A DNA stretch of 6,189 nucleotides from positions 1 through 6,189 of the forward strand of contig CAMLLE010000203.1 of NCBI GenBank assembly GCA_946480555.1. Reading direction: 5' to 3'. Source of the stretch: an uncultured Verrucomicrobia subdivision 3 bacterium (GTDB lineage: Bacteria > Verrucomicrobiota > Verrucomicrobiae > Limisphaerales > CAMLLE01). Under the pieces are notes generated by a model that searched no databases, had not been told where the DNA came from, and worked only from the letters and a program-made list of their open reading frames with translations. Positions 1 to 6,133 of the stretch are shown here, piece after piece (the first letter of the stretch is position 1; the number at the start of each line of letters is the position of its first letter). The translations under genes and the position numbers were made by a program.

Positions 1-3000
1 TGGCTGCCGCCAACACTGTCGGTGACGCGCAGCCGCCATTCGCCGTTGCCGTTTACGGACGGGATGCTGGCGAGCGAACCTTCAGGCCGGAACGTTCCCG
101 TGAACGGCGGCGCACCGGCGGTAATGGAAATTCCCGCGTCGTCATCAAACGTCGTGCGAACATTGTCGGGAGCGCAGGCGGTGCCGAAGTTTGCCCCGCC
201 GCCATTGCCGGACGAAAGATCGATCACGGTGCCATCGGGGCTGATCAGCGACACACTCAGGTCAGCAGTTACCGAATGCGTCAGCCACATGGAAACCACC
301 ACCTTTGACAGCGGCCCGGAAAAACCGGCGACCACGTTTGTCGATTCGATCGTTCCGATTTCGGGAATGTTCGTCAGCACACCGACATCGTAGCGATCCG
401 GAACCAGAGCGGGCCCGCCGGACGCCAGCGCGAACGGCACGATGAACGTTCCGTGCGTGTCGCTGTCCACGATCAGATCCAGTTCGATTTCCGTTCCGCA
501 AACGAAGTTGGACAGCGTGGAAATCTGGAACGCAACGATGTTCGTCCGGCTGGCTCCGGATGGGACATCGGGATACAGCGAATACGGCTGCGCGATCCCG
601 ACGCGTTCGGTTGCTGAAGCCAGCGTGGCGCGGATTCCGGTCATCGCCATGCCCGTGCTGTTCGAAATCACGAGGTGCAGGGAGTTACATTCGTTGGGGC
701 CGATCAGATCATCGCCGTTACCCGCCGACACTGCGACAGCTCCGCCCGTCGCGGGAACGCCGGCCAGCGTCAGCACCACGTCATTCCCTGTGCCGCCATT
801 GTAATTGATTGTGAACTCGTAGCCGCCCAGCGCAAACGTGGTGTCGTCGGGAAGGCCGTTGAACGTTCCCACCACAGCGTCGCCGGCGTCATTGCTGATG
901 ATTCGAAATTCATCGCCGGGTTGCACCCGCACGGTGAAAGCTGAAATCAGATGAAGCGTTGAAGCGCCCAAATCCACCGTGCCGCGCACTGCGGTTTGGT
1001 CATAGTGCGTTCCCGCGTTTGGCCCGGTCAGCTCCACAAAGTAATCGCCGGCCGCGGTGAACGTGAGATTGCTGACGGTAATGCCGCCGGGGCTGGTGCC
1101 CGGCCGGAGTCCGCCGGCCACAGATACATTTGCGACCGTCCCAAGGCCGCCGATAGTGCCGCTCGCATTCACCGTCCAGGAGGCATTGGTCATTCGACCG
1201 TCAACGAGAACTGTCCCCGCGGATATCGTGCTATTTCCGCCGGACGGCCCGAACGAACTGTTGCCCGTGAACGTGATGGTTCCGGTTCCCTGTTTCACGA
1301 TTTGTCCGTTCGCGCCGCTGATGGAACCGCTGAACACAGTGTTCAGCGCGTCGCCAAAGGTGAGGTCCCCCGCCGTCCCGAGATCAATGCGGCCCGAACC
1401 CGACAACGAGGCGATCGTTTCATTATTCAACGGCATGAGCAGAATGCCCGTGCCATGGATGGTCACGCCAGCCGTGTCCGGAATCTGCTGATCCCGCATC
1501 AGATGGAGAACATCATCCAATCCGCTGCTTGTGCCATCGCCAATGATGACCGGACGCGAAACGGCGTTTCCCGCGGTTTTGTTCAGCGACAGCGTTCCGT
1601 GGTCAACTTCGACACCGCCGAGGAACGTATTTCCTGAACTGCCACTGAGACGGAGTTCACCGGTGCCCAGCTTGATCAACGGTCCACTGCCACTGATCAC
1701 GCCGGTCACTTCCCAAAGTCCGGGATCCGCGTCGATCGTCGTGGAACCGCCAAGCACAATGTTCGTGGCGATCGTTCCGTCGCCGAACAGTTCCAGCGCA
1801 CCGCCGGCGCCCGCAGCTCCATCTCCGGTCAGCATCAGCGGCTCGGTTATGGTGGTTATCGACGCGGGAAATCGCAATGTGCCGCCGGAGTTGACAACGG
1901 TGCCGGCGGAGACGTTTCCCAGACCGGCGTCATTCTCGATGCGCAGGATTCCATCGTTGACCGTTGTGAGTCCCGAGTAGGTATTAGCGCCGGTCACATT
2001 CATCGCGCCGGCACCGGTTTTCACCAAGGCATTTTCAATGATGGTTCCGGAAATGATCAGATCGCTGAACACGGGGCCGTTTCCAACATTGAAGGTGATC
2101 GAAGGCGCAAACAACCGCACGGTTGCATCGATCACCGAACTCACCGATGAGGGATTCACTGTGACGCTTTGGCCGGACAACGTCAGCGTGCCGTTCGTGA
2201 TGGTGCCGGCGGTGAGGACCACATTCGAAACAGAATCGTTGAACCCGCCCATATTCCAGAACGCATTGGAATTCACCGTCACGGTCGCCGTGTTGGCGAT
2301 CTGATTGATCTCAAGCATGACGACACCGTCGGTATTCAATCCGTCGCCAATCACCAGGTTGCCGGGAATGGCTCCATTCAGCGCTTCTTTGGCCAATTGC
2401 AGCGTTCCAGCCTGATGGATCGTGGTGCCGGCGTAAGTGTTCTCATTCGTGCCTGCGAGCCGGTACACCACGCCGATGCCGCTTCCGCCAAATGTGATTC
2501 CTCCGACGCCCGCAATGGTGTTGCTGAAGGCCAGCGCGCCGCCCGTGGTCACGGTCGGGTTGGTGTTGAGCGTGACGACGCCACTCCAGCTGCTCGAGCC
2601 GGACGCGCTCAGGAAGACGCTGGGAGTGTTGGCGATCAAGGGTTCGGCACCGACATCCACCGAGACGAGCGTAAGCTGCCCGCCCGAATTGACCGTGGTG
2701 CCCGCTGAACCGAAGATCGCAAAAGTCGCCCCCAGCGCCCGGTCATCCATGACGCGCAGCAAACCGTCGTTCACCGTGGTGTGACCCAGGTAGGTGTTTG
2801 CCGCGGTGAGATTCAGAGTGCCGTCGCCGGTCTTGAGAATCCCGGCGTAGGTGATGATCGGAAAGGCGCCCAGCGAACCGCCGCTGATCACCGCCGAGAT
2901 GATCAAGTCACCTGACGCGGCGCCCTGTGCGACATTGAACGTGCGCGTCAGGTTTCCCAAATGCAGGTTCCCGGAAATGGTCGCCGCCGTTGCCGAGGCC

Positions 3001-3812
3001 AGCGTCGTGATGCTGCCATTCGTCAACGTGCCGGTGCCGGTCGTCACGCTGCCGCCGGTGAAAGTCAGGCTGCCGATCTCTTCATTGAAATTGTTCAGAT
3101 CGAAGACACCGCCGCCATTGATGGTGATCATGGCCGTATCGGCAATCTGATTGCCTTCGGACAGAAGCAACAGGCCGCTGGTATTCACCACCACATTTCC
3201 GGGAATCATCTCCGTCGCCGCGGAAGTGTCGTTCAGGTTCAGCGTGCCGTTGTTGACCGTGGTGGTTCCGGAAAACGTGTTGTTGACCGCGCCATCGAGC
3301 AGCAGAGTTCCGGTCCCGTTCTTCGTCAGGTTTCCAGTTCCGCTGATCTGGCCGCCAATGCTCACGTTGAAGGAATTGTTCACGGTGAGCGTGAAGCCAT
3401 TGAGCGCCACCGGGCCGTCGAGATTCACGGTGCCGCCCGTGGTCGCGCTCACGGTTTGATTGGCGCCGTTCGTGATTGCGAGCTGGATGGAATTTCCGCC
3501 TGCCGTGTTCGCCGCAGTGATGCCGCCGGTGAGCGTGATGCCGTTTCCGCGCAGGATGTAGCCGCCGGACACACCGCTGAACGTGATGGAATTGAACGTG
3601 CGATTCAGGTTGTTGGTGTTGACCAGTTGCGCTGAGCCCGCCGGGAACGAGAGGTCATCATTGTTGGCGGGCGCACCGGCTGGAGCCCAGTTGGCGGAAG
3701 TGCTCCAGTTGCCCGTGCTGCCGGTGCCCACCCATGTCTTCAAGGCTCCGGTGCAGAACAACTCCGACGCAAATAGAAGGAGAACAACCCACCATTTTGA
3801 CGATGACCGCAT
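1..3812 (-). CDS. Large secreted PATR (autotransporter-associated beta-strand repeat) protein with a P-domain, 3' end missing
   Basis: The frame is open without a stop for 1270 codons and leaves the window on the left, so the C-terminus is missing. Residues 1-23 look like a signal peptide: R2 and K6, then the hydrophobic run WWVVLLLFASELF, with cleavage likely after C-T-G-A23. There is no good lipobox. Residues 24-150 are Gly/Thr/Asn-rich beta strands. Six PATR-type repeats (ISGxGxLxKxGxGTLxLxG...NTYSGxTTVNxGxL) begin near residues 156, 309, 432, 588, 706 and 831. A cap with PGTSPGG lies at 904-910. Residues about 1030-1130 form a beta domain with GPNECN (1038-1043) and a second Cys at 1105. 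From about 1145 to the edge is a proprotein-convertase P-domain (SLISPDGT, NGNGEWRLRVTD). Such repeats form beta-helical extracellular stalks; export and surface exposure are inferred. No protease domain or autotransporter barrel is visible here. An in-frame ATG at 3845 would add 11 residues; neither start has a clear Shine-Dalgarno sequence. I chose 3812 because it gives a compact signal peptide. The function is unknown. Confidence 0.9.
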   Translation of the reverse strand, partial: MRSSSKWWVVLLLFASELFCTGALKTWVGTGSTGNWSTSANWAPAGAPANNDDLSFPAGSAQLVNTNNLNRTFNSITFSGVSGGYILRGNGITLTGGITAANTAGGNSIQLAITNGANQTVSATTGGTVNLDGPVALNGFTLTVNNSFNVSIGGQISGTGNLTKNGTGTLLLDGAVNNTFSGTTTVNNGTLNLNDTSAATEMIPGNVVVNTSGLLLLSEGNQIADTAMITINGGGVFDLNNFNEEIGSLTFTGGSVTTGTGTLTNGSITTLASATAATISGNLHLGNLTRTFNVAQGAASGDLIISAVISGGSLGAFPIITYAGILKTGDGTLNLTAANTYLGHTTVNDGLLRVMDDRALGATFAIFGSAGTTVNSGGQLTLVSVDVGAEPLIANTPSVFLSASGSSSWSGVVTLNTNPTVTTGGALAFSNTIAGVGGITFGGSGIGVVYRLAGTNENTYAGTTIHQAGTLQLAKEALNGAIPGNLVIGDGLNTDGVVMLEINQIANTATVTVNSNAFWNMGGFNDSVSNVVLTAGTITNGTLTLSGQSVTVNPSSVSSVIDATVRLFAPSITFNVGNGPVFSDLIISGTIIENALVKTGAGAMNVTGANTYSGLTTVNDGILRIENDAGLGNVSAGTVVNSGGTLRFPASITTITEPLMLTGDGAAGAGGALELFGDGTIATNIVLGGSTTIDADPGLWEVTGVISGSGPLIKLGTGELRLSGSSGNTFLGGVEVDHGTLSLNKTAGNAVSRPVIIGDGTSSGLDDVLHLMRDQQIPDTAGVTIHGTGILLMPLNNETIASLSGSGRIDLGTAGDLTFGDALNTVFSGSISGANGQIVKQGTGTITFTGNSSFGPSGGNSTISAGTVLVDGRMTNASWTVNASGTIGGLGTVANVSVAGGLRPGTSPGGITVSNLTFTAAGDYFVELTGPNAGTHYDQTAVRGTVDLGASTLHLISAFTVRVQPGDEFRIISNDAGDAVVGTFNGLPDDTTFALGGYEFTINYNGGTGNDVVLTLAGVPATGGAVAVSAGNGDDLIGPNECNSLHLVISNSTGMAMTGIRATLASATERVGIAQPYSLYPDVPSGASRTNIVAFQISTLSNFVCGTEIELDLIVDSDTHGTFIVPFALASGGPALVPDRYDVGVLTNIPEIGTIESTNVVAGFSGPLSKVVVSMWLTHSVTADLSVSLISPDGTVIDLSSGNGGGANFGTACAPDNVRTTFDDDAGISITAGAPPFTGTFRPEGSLASIPSVNGNGEWRLRVTDSVGGS

Positions 3813-4095
3813 AGAAACAACCCGACGCGCATTTGTAGTTGGCATAAACGTGGACGGTTTCGGGTGAGTGGGGTCCCGGGATGCCCGATTCGCTCACAAC
3901 GTTTTCGAAAAGGCAAGCGGGTTTTCCAAATCGCGACGGTGGTGTGGATGTCAAGTTTGCGCTCATCAGCGGCGGCGGATTGCAGCCGATGGCAGTGTCT
4001 TGGTCGTAATCATCCTTGCTCGTCGGCGTCGTCGAAACAGCTGCGAAGCGAGAACGAAGTCGAGGACGACATCGAGCGGGAGTGAATTCGAAACT
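3813..4095. other. Intergenic region between rnpB and the PATR gene
   Basis: I see no convincing gene in these 283 bases. Positions 4018-4082 are rich in CGA/TCG-like triplets with a skewed composition. There is an 8-bp palindrome TCCCGGGA at 3874-3881 inside a weak inverted repeat (GTGAG 3864-3868 with CTCAC 3893-3897), and a 10-bp palindrome TTTTCGAAAA at 3902-3911. None is followed by a T-run in the minus direction, so I do not call a terminator for rnpB. The interval must hold the 3' processing or termination signals of rnpB and probably the promoter of the large PATR gene, but no promoter stands out. Confidence 0.5.
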
Positions 4096-4583
4096 GGTTT
4101 TGGAAGGGCTGTAAGCCGAATTTTGTCTGCGCCTTGCGGCGGAGAGAATCATTTGTCTCAGCAGCCAGTACCCGGAATCCGTCCCGCTTTCGCAGAACTT
4201 GGAGCGAGCCGCTCCAGGATTCCCTATTTGGCCTTGCACCCGATGGGGTTTGCCATGCCTCCTCGCTTGCGCTTGGAGCGGTGGGCTCTTACTCCACCTT
4301 TTCACCCTTACCAATTGTAGCGGCGGTCTATGACCGCCGAGGCGCGTTCACACATTCAAACGTCAGCCATTTCCCAATCGTCGCTCATGGAGCGCCGCTA
4401 CAATGGCGGTATTTTCTCTGTGGCACTTTCCGTCGAGACGCTTCGCAGCATCGTCCCCCGCGTGTATCCAGGCCAAAGCCGAAGCTCGAGGCCAGGTTAC
4501 GCGGCATCGCGCCCTATGGTGTTCGGACTTTCCTCCTCTCCCGAATTGCTCCGGGAAAAGCGATTCTCCGCCCTTCCAAAACC
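4096..4583 (-). ncRNA. rnpB: RNase P RNA, bacterial class A, with an enlarged P12 arm
   Basis: This is the catalytic RNA of ribonuclease P, which removes 5' leaders from pre-tRNAs together with the RnpA protein. Ends are set by a perfect 14-bp P1 helix, GGTTTTGGAAGGGC (4570-4583, minus) pairing with GCCCTTCCAAAACC (4096-4109, minus). In order, the minus strand shows these conserved blocks: GAGGAAAGTCCGAACACC, GACGGAAAGTGCCACAGA, ATACCGCC, GGTAAGGGTGAAAAGG, GTAAGAGCCCACCGC, GGCAAACCCC, GTGCAAGGCCAAATAGG, GGGTACTGGCTGCTGAGA and ACAAAATTCGGCTTACAG. Helix P4 forms as AAGTCCGAA with TTCGGCTT and the usual bulged U; compared with the E. coli GGG/CCC pairs this is a covarying change, which supports a functional RNA. 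The GGTA in the P15 region, expected to bind the tRNA CCA end, is present. At 488 nt it is longer than the usual 350-400 nt; removing the 91-bp element in P12 gives about 397. Confidence 0.95.
4314..4404. repeat. 91-bp palindromic element with 12-bp terminal inverted repeats, inside rnpB P12
   Basis: The ends are perfect inverted repeats, ATTGTAGCGGCG (4314-4325) and CGCCGCTACAAT (4393-4404). Just inside each end is a local hairpin: CGGCGGTC-TAT-GACCGCCG (4321-4339) and CGCTC-ATG-GAGCG (4382-4394). The middle (about 4340-4381) has no strong structure and no coding capacity. I see no target-site duplication. The element lies exactly between the conserved RNase P RNA blocks ATACCGCC and GGTAAGGG, where helix P12 belongs, so its terminal repeats can serve as the P12 stem. 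The layout resembles a small non-autonomous palindromic repeat (REP or MITE class). Similar GTAGCGGCGGTC/GACCGCCGC units seem familiar from verrucomicrobial genomes, but that is memory and not a search result. Confidence 0.75.
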
Positions 4584-4589
4584 GGCATG

Positions 4590-4618
4590 ACAGTAGCGCA
4601 GGAAGGCGAAGGGAACAA
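4590..4618 (-). promoter_or_regulatory. Candidate sigma-70-type promoter for rnpB
   Basis: On the minus strand TTGTTC (4613-4618) and TACTGT (4590-4595) are separated by exactly 17 bases. The -10 box ends 6 bases before the first base of the P1 helix at 4583, which is the spacing expected if transcription starts at the mature 5' end. Each box matches the consensus at only three of six positions, so the call rests mainly on spacing and location. It lies in the 73-bp gap between the maf stop codon and rnpB. Read-through from folK-maf is an alternative source of the transcript. Confidence 0.4.
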
Positions 4619-4656
4619 ACTGAATTGCGGCACGAAGGATTCCGCGATCGGCCAGG

Positions 4657-5241
4657 TCAGCCGCCGTTCGATCCATTCCAGGAACTCAATTCGTCGCGCA
4701 GCATTTCCACCGGCAATCCGACGACGTTCGTGTACGAGCCCGAAATTCTTTCCACGATCAACTCGCCGTTGTCTTGAATCGCGTAGGCGCCGGCTTTGTC
4801 CAGCGGGTTGGTTTGAATGAGATAGCGCTGGATTTCGACCGAAGTCAGCGGACGAAAGGTGACCGCCGTGACGTCGGAGAAAACCTTCTGCCTCCGGATT
4901 CTGTGATGAATCAGGCAGACCGCCGTCACGACTTCGTGCGTGCGCCCCTGCAATCGCTCCAGCATGGCGTAGGCATCTTCGAGGCTGGACGGCTTTCCGA
5001 GGAGTTTGTTGTCCAGATACACCAGCGTGTCCGCGCCCAGCACGAGTGCATCGGGATTCTTCTTCGCCACCGCGTGCGCCTTGCGATAGGCGTTCACCTG
5101 GCAGACTTCGCGGGCCGTGAGTTCGTCGTCGTGAACTTCCGGAGCGTCGCTCGGAAGCACGCGGAATTCGACACCCAACTGCTTCAACAGTTCGGAACGT
5201 CGCGGCGAAGCGGACGCCAGTATCAGCGGCGGCAAATTCAT
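4657..5241 (-). CDS. maf: Maf family nucleoside triphosphate pyrophosphatase (dTTP/UTP-type)
   Basis: Cytoplasmic enzyme that hydrolyses non-canonical and some canonical nucleoside triphosphates to monophosphate and pyrophosphate, cleaning the nucleotide pool. Overexpressed Maf proteins are linked to inhibition of septation. The 194-residue length is normal for the family. Visible motifs are the N-terminal SASPRR (10-15), which binds the triphosphate, a conserved Lys in NAYRKA (K54), GADT (69-72) with the catalytic Asp71, LGKP (81-84), DKAGAYAIQ (148-156) and GSYTNVVGLP (168-177). The KAGAYxIQ form is that of E. coli YhdE (dTTP/UTP pyrophosphatase) rather than the YceF (m7GTP) type, so the substrate class is inferred from similarity. 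The ATG overlaps the folK stop as ATGA (5238-5241), with AGGA immediately upstream, suggesting translational coupling. The next feature downstream is rnpB, 73 bp away. Confidence 0.95.
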   Translation of the reverse strand: MNLPPLILASASPRRSELLKQLGVEFRVLPSDAPEVHDDELTAREVCQVNAYRKAHAVAKKNPDALVLGADTLVYLDNKLLGKPSSLEDAYAMLERLQGRTHEVVTAVCLIHHRIRRQKVFSDVTAVTFRPLTSVEIQRYLIQTNPLDKAGAYAIQDNGELIVERISGSYTNVVGLPVEMLRDELSSWNGSNGG

Positions 5242-5753
5242 TCCTGCTTCGAGTTTCTCAACTTTCGGACAGCTTCGTCAGAAGTCAATGTGCGCAAAAT
5301 TTCTGCAACGGGCTGTGTCTGCTCGGGCAGCACCAACGCGGGTGCAATCTCCGCCAATGGAGCCAGAACGAACTTCCGCAAATGCGCGCGCGGATGCGGC
5401 AGGGTGAGCTGCGGACTTGAGCGAACTTCATCGCCGAATGCGATCAAATCCAAATCCAACGGCCGCGCTTCGTTCAGGATCTTCTTCGGCCGCCGGCCGA
5501 ATTCTGTTTCCAGCGATTGCAGTTTCGCGAGCAACGATTCCGGCGTTTCGTCGGTGCGCGGAATCAAGCCCACGGCCGCGTTTGCAAACAGCGGTGATCC
5601 CGGCGGACAATCGACCGGTGTGGATTCCCAGAGTGACGAGTTGCGAAGCGGCTGATCGGAAAACGCCGCCAGCCGTTGCATGGCACGGCGAAGATTGACA
5701 ACGGAATCGCCAAGGTTCGATCCGAGTGCGATGAAAGCGTGGGCACAAGGCAT
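5238..5753 (-). CDS. folK: 2-amino-4-hydroxy-6-hydroxymethyldihydropteridine pyrophosphokinase (HPPK)
   Basis: Cytoplasmic enzyme of folate synthesis that transfers pyrophosphate from ATP to 6-hydroxymethyl-7,8-dihydropterin, giving the substrate of dihydropteroate synthase. With this start it has 171 residues, close to the usual 160-180. Motifs: IALGSNLGD (8-16) at the N-terminus, FANAAVGL (56-63), GRR (86-88), RPLDLDLIAFGD (97-108) with the Mg-binding Asp100 and Asp102, and LPHPRAHLRKFVLAPL (118-133) with His120. The stretch before RPLDLD reads ILNEA in place of the common RWGP; Arg97 itself is kept. An in-frame ATG 84 bp upstream (5837) would add 28 residues encoded entirely in the adjoining hairpin repeat. 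HPPKs begin a few residues before the GSNLGD motif, so I use the ATG at 5753. No Shine-Dalgarno sequence is visible there. The stop overlaps the maf start by 4 bp. Confidence 0.95.
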   Translation of the reverse strand: MPCAHAFIALGSNLGDSVVNLRRAMQRLAAFSDQPLRNSSLWESTPVDCPPGSPLFANAAVGLIPRTDETPESLLAKLQSLETEFGRRPKKILNEARPLDLDLIAFGDEVRSSPQLTLPHPRAHLRKFVLAPLAEIAPALVLPEQTQPVAEILRTLTSDEAVRKLRNSKQE

Positions 5754-5787
5754 AACGATGTAGGGCAGGCTTTCCAGCCCGCCGGTT

Positions 5788-5809
5788 CTCGGGACTTTCG
5801 AGTCCCGAG
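5788..5809. repeat. Perfect 9-bp hairpin with TTCG loop
   Basis: CTCGGGACT (5788-5796) and AGTCCCGAG (5801-5809) are perfect complements around TTCG. Outer bases GGTT (5784-5787) and AACC (5813-5816) can extend the stem past a 3-base bulge. In minus-strand RNA the loop is CGAA. No T-run follows in either direction, so it is not a standard intrinsic terminator. It lies 35 bp upstream of the folK start codon, within its likely leader. Confidence 0.8.
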
Positions 5810-5840
5810 TTGAACCAAGAGAATAGGGCAATCGCAACTT

Positions 5841-5856
5841 GGCGCTCGAAAGCGCC
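5841..5856. repeat. Perfect 6-bp hairpin with CGAA loop
   Basis: GGCGCT (5841-5846) pairs with AGCGCC (5851-5856) around CGAA. It is the third hairpin in the series leading from the folK start towards the large palindrome and has the same compact stem-tetraloop form as the one at 5788-5809. Confidence 0.65.
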
Positions 5857-5880
5857 GCTCACCGGCAGGCCGGAAGGGAC

Positions 5881-6118
5881 TGTCTCAAGAGCAAATTGCC
5901 CCAGCTCCGAAGGAGCGCCAGCTGGTAGCCACGGGTGAAGCGCGAGCGGAACCCGTGGTTGCAGATCGCATAGATGCCTCGCCCCGGAGCGGGCGACGGA
6001 GTCTGCCGCCCCTGCCGGGGCTCGATTTCGTTTTGTTCCTTCCACGGGTTTCGCTTCGCTCCACCCGTGGCTACCGGCCTCCGCTCCTACGGAGCTGGGC
6101 GCCGCGAGTTTTGAGACA
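5881..6118. repeat. 238-bp imperfect palindrome with nested hairpins
   Basis: The ends are TGTCTCAA (5881-5888) and TTGAGACA (6111-6118). Inside them, two arms of about 60 bp (5898-5958 and 6042-6100) are imperfect inverted copies of each other. Each arm holds the same two small hairpins: GCTCC-GAA-GGAGC (5904-5916) or GCTCC-TAC-GGAGC (6083-6095), and CCACGGGT with ACCCGTGG (5929-5958 or 6042-6070, loops of 13-14 bases). The centre carries GCCCCGG (5981-5987) and CCGGGGC (6015-6021). There is no transposase gene and no plausible open frame. It could be two copies of one repeat inserted head to head, or a MITE-like unit. The arms differ by scattered substitutions, some conserving pairing. Confidence 0.8.
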
Positions 6119-6133
6119 ATCCTGCCCTACGAT

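Larger units (their letters stand above)
5760..6130. repeat. Composite inverted-repeat block between dapB and folK
   Basis: The block is bounded by a perfect 10-bp inverted repeat, GTAGGGCAGG (5760-5769) and CCTGCCCTAC (6121-6130). Its left part starts with a near-perfect hairpin, GGCAGGCT-TTCC-AGCCCGCC (5763-5782, one mismatch that becomes a G-U pair in minus-strand RNA), followed by two perfect hairpins. Its right part is the 238-bp palindrome listed separately. The outer boundary repeats are not concentric with the inner palindrome, because about 110 bp of hairpins lie only on the left. This suggests stepwise insertion of several repeat units rather than one simple element. I see no gene in the interval; frames open here are antisense or repeat-derived. 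Confidence 0.75.

Noticed and set aside
53..55. TTA on the plus strand, which would be a minus-strand TAA stop in the PATR gene
   Set aside because: It is in a different register. The gene uses plus-strand triplets starting at multiples of 3, and that frame reads through here as part of the P-domain (PSVNGNGEWRL).
22..3867. A series of plus-strand open frames of 80-224 codons
   Set aside because: They are antisense to the continuous PATR frame, mostly in one register left open by its Gly/Thr/Asn/Val codons. Their translations are Pro/Ser/Val-rich or Arg-rich and show no family motifs.
3658..4314. A 218-codon minus-strand frame covering the rnpB 3' half, the spacer and the PATR start
   Set aside because: It crosses conserved RNase P RNA blocks and then runs out of frame into the signal-peptide region of the PATR gene. 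Its Arg/Ser/Pro-rich product has no recognisable domain.
4134..4820. A 228-codon plus-strand frame
   Set aside because: It is antisense to rnpB and the end of maf. The sequence is fully explained by the conserved RNA and the Maf motifs on the other strand.
4774..5655. A 293-codon plus-strand frame
   Set aside because: It lies antisense to maf and folK, both of which show complete family motifs. The plus-strand product has none.
5788..5809. The 9-bp hairpin as an intrinsic terminator for dapB
   Set aside because: The stem is strong but no T-run follows in the minus direction, and it lies more than 300 bp beyond the dapB stop.
5754..5837. A 28-residue N-terminal extension of FolK starting at the ATG at 5837
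   Set aside because: The extension is encoded by the hairpin repeats, resembles no HPPK N-terminus, and the conserved GSNLGD motif sits at the normal distance from the ATG at 5753.
5760..6130. A CRISPR array or an insertion sequence
   Set aside because: There are no regularly spaced direct repeats with unique spacers and no transposase frame. The structure is inverted and nested.
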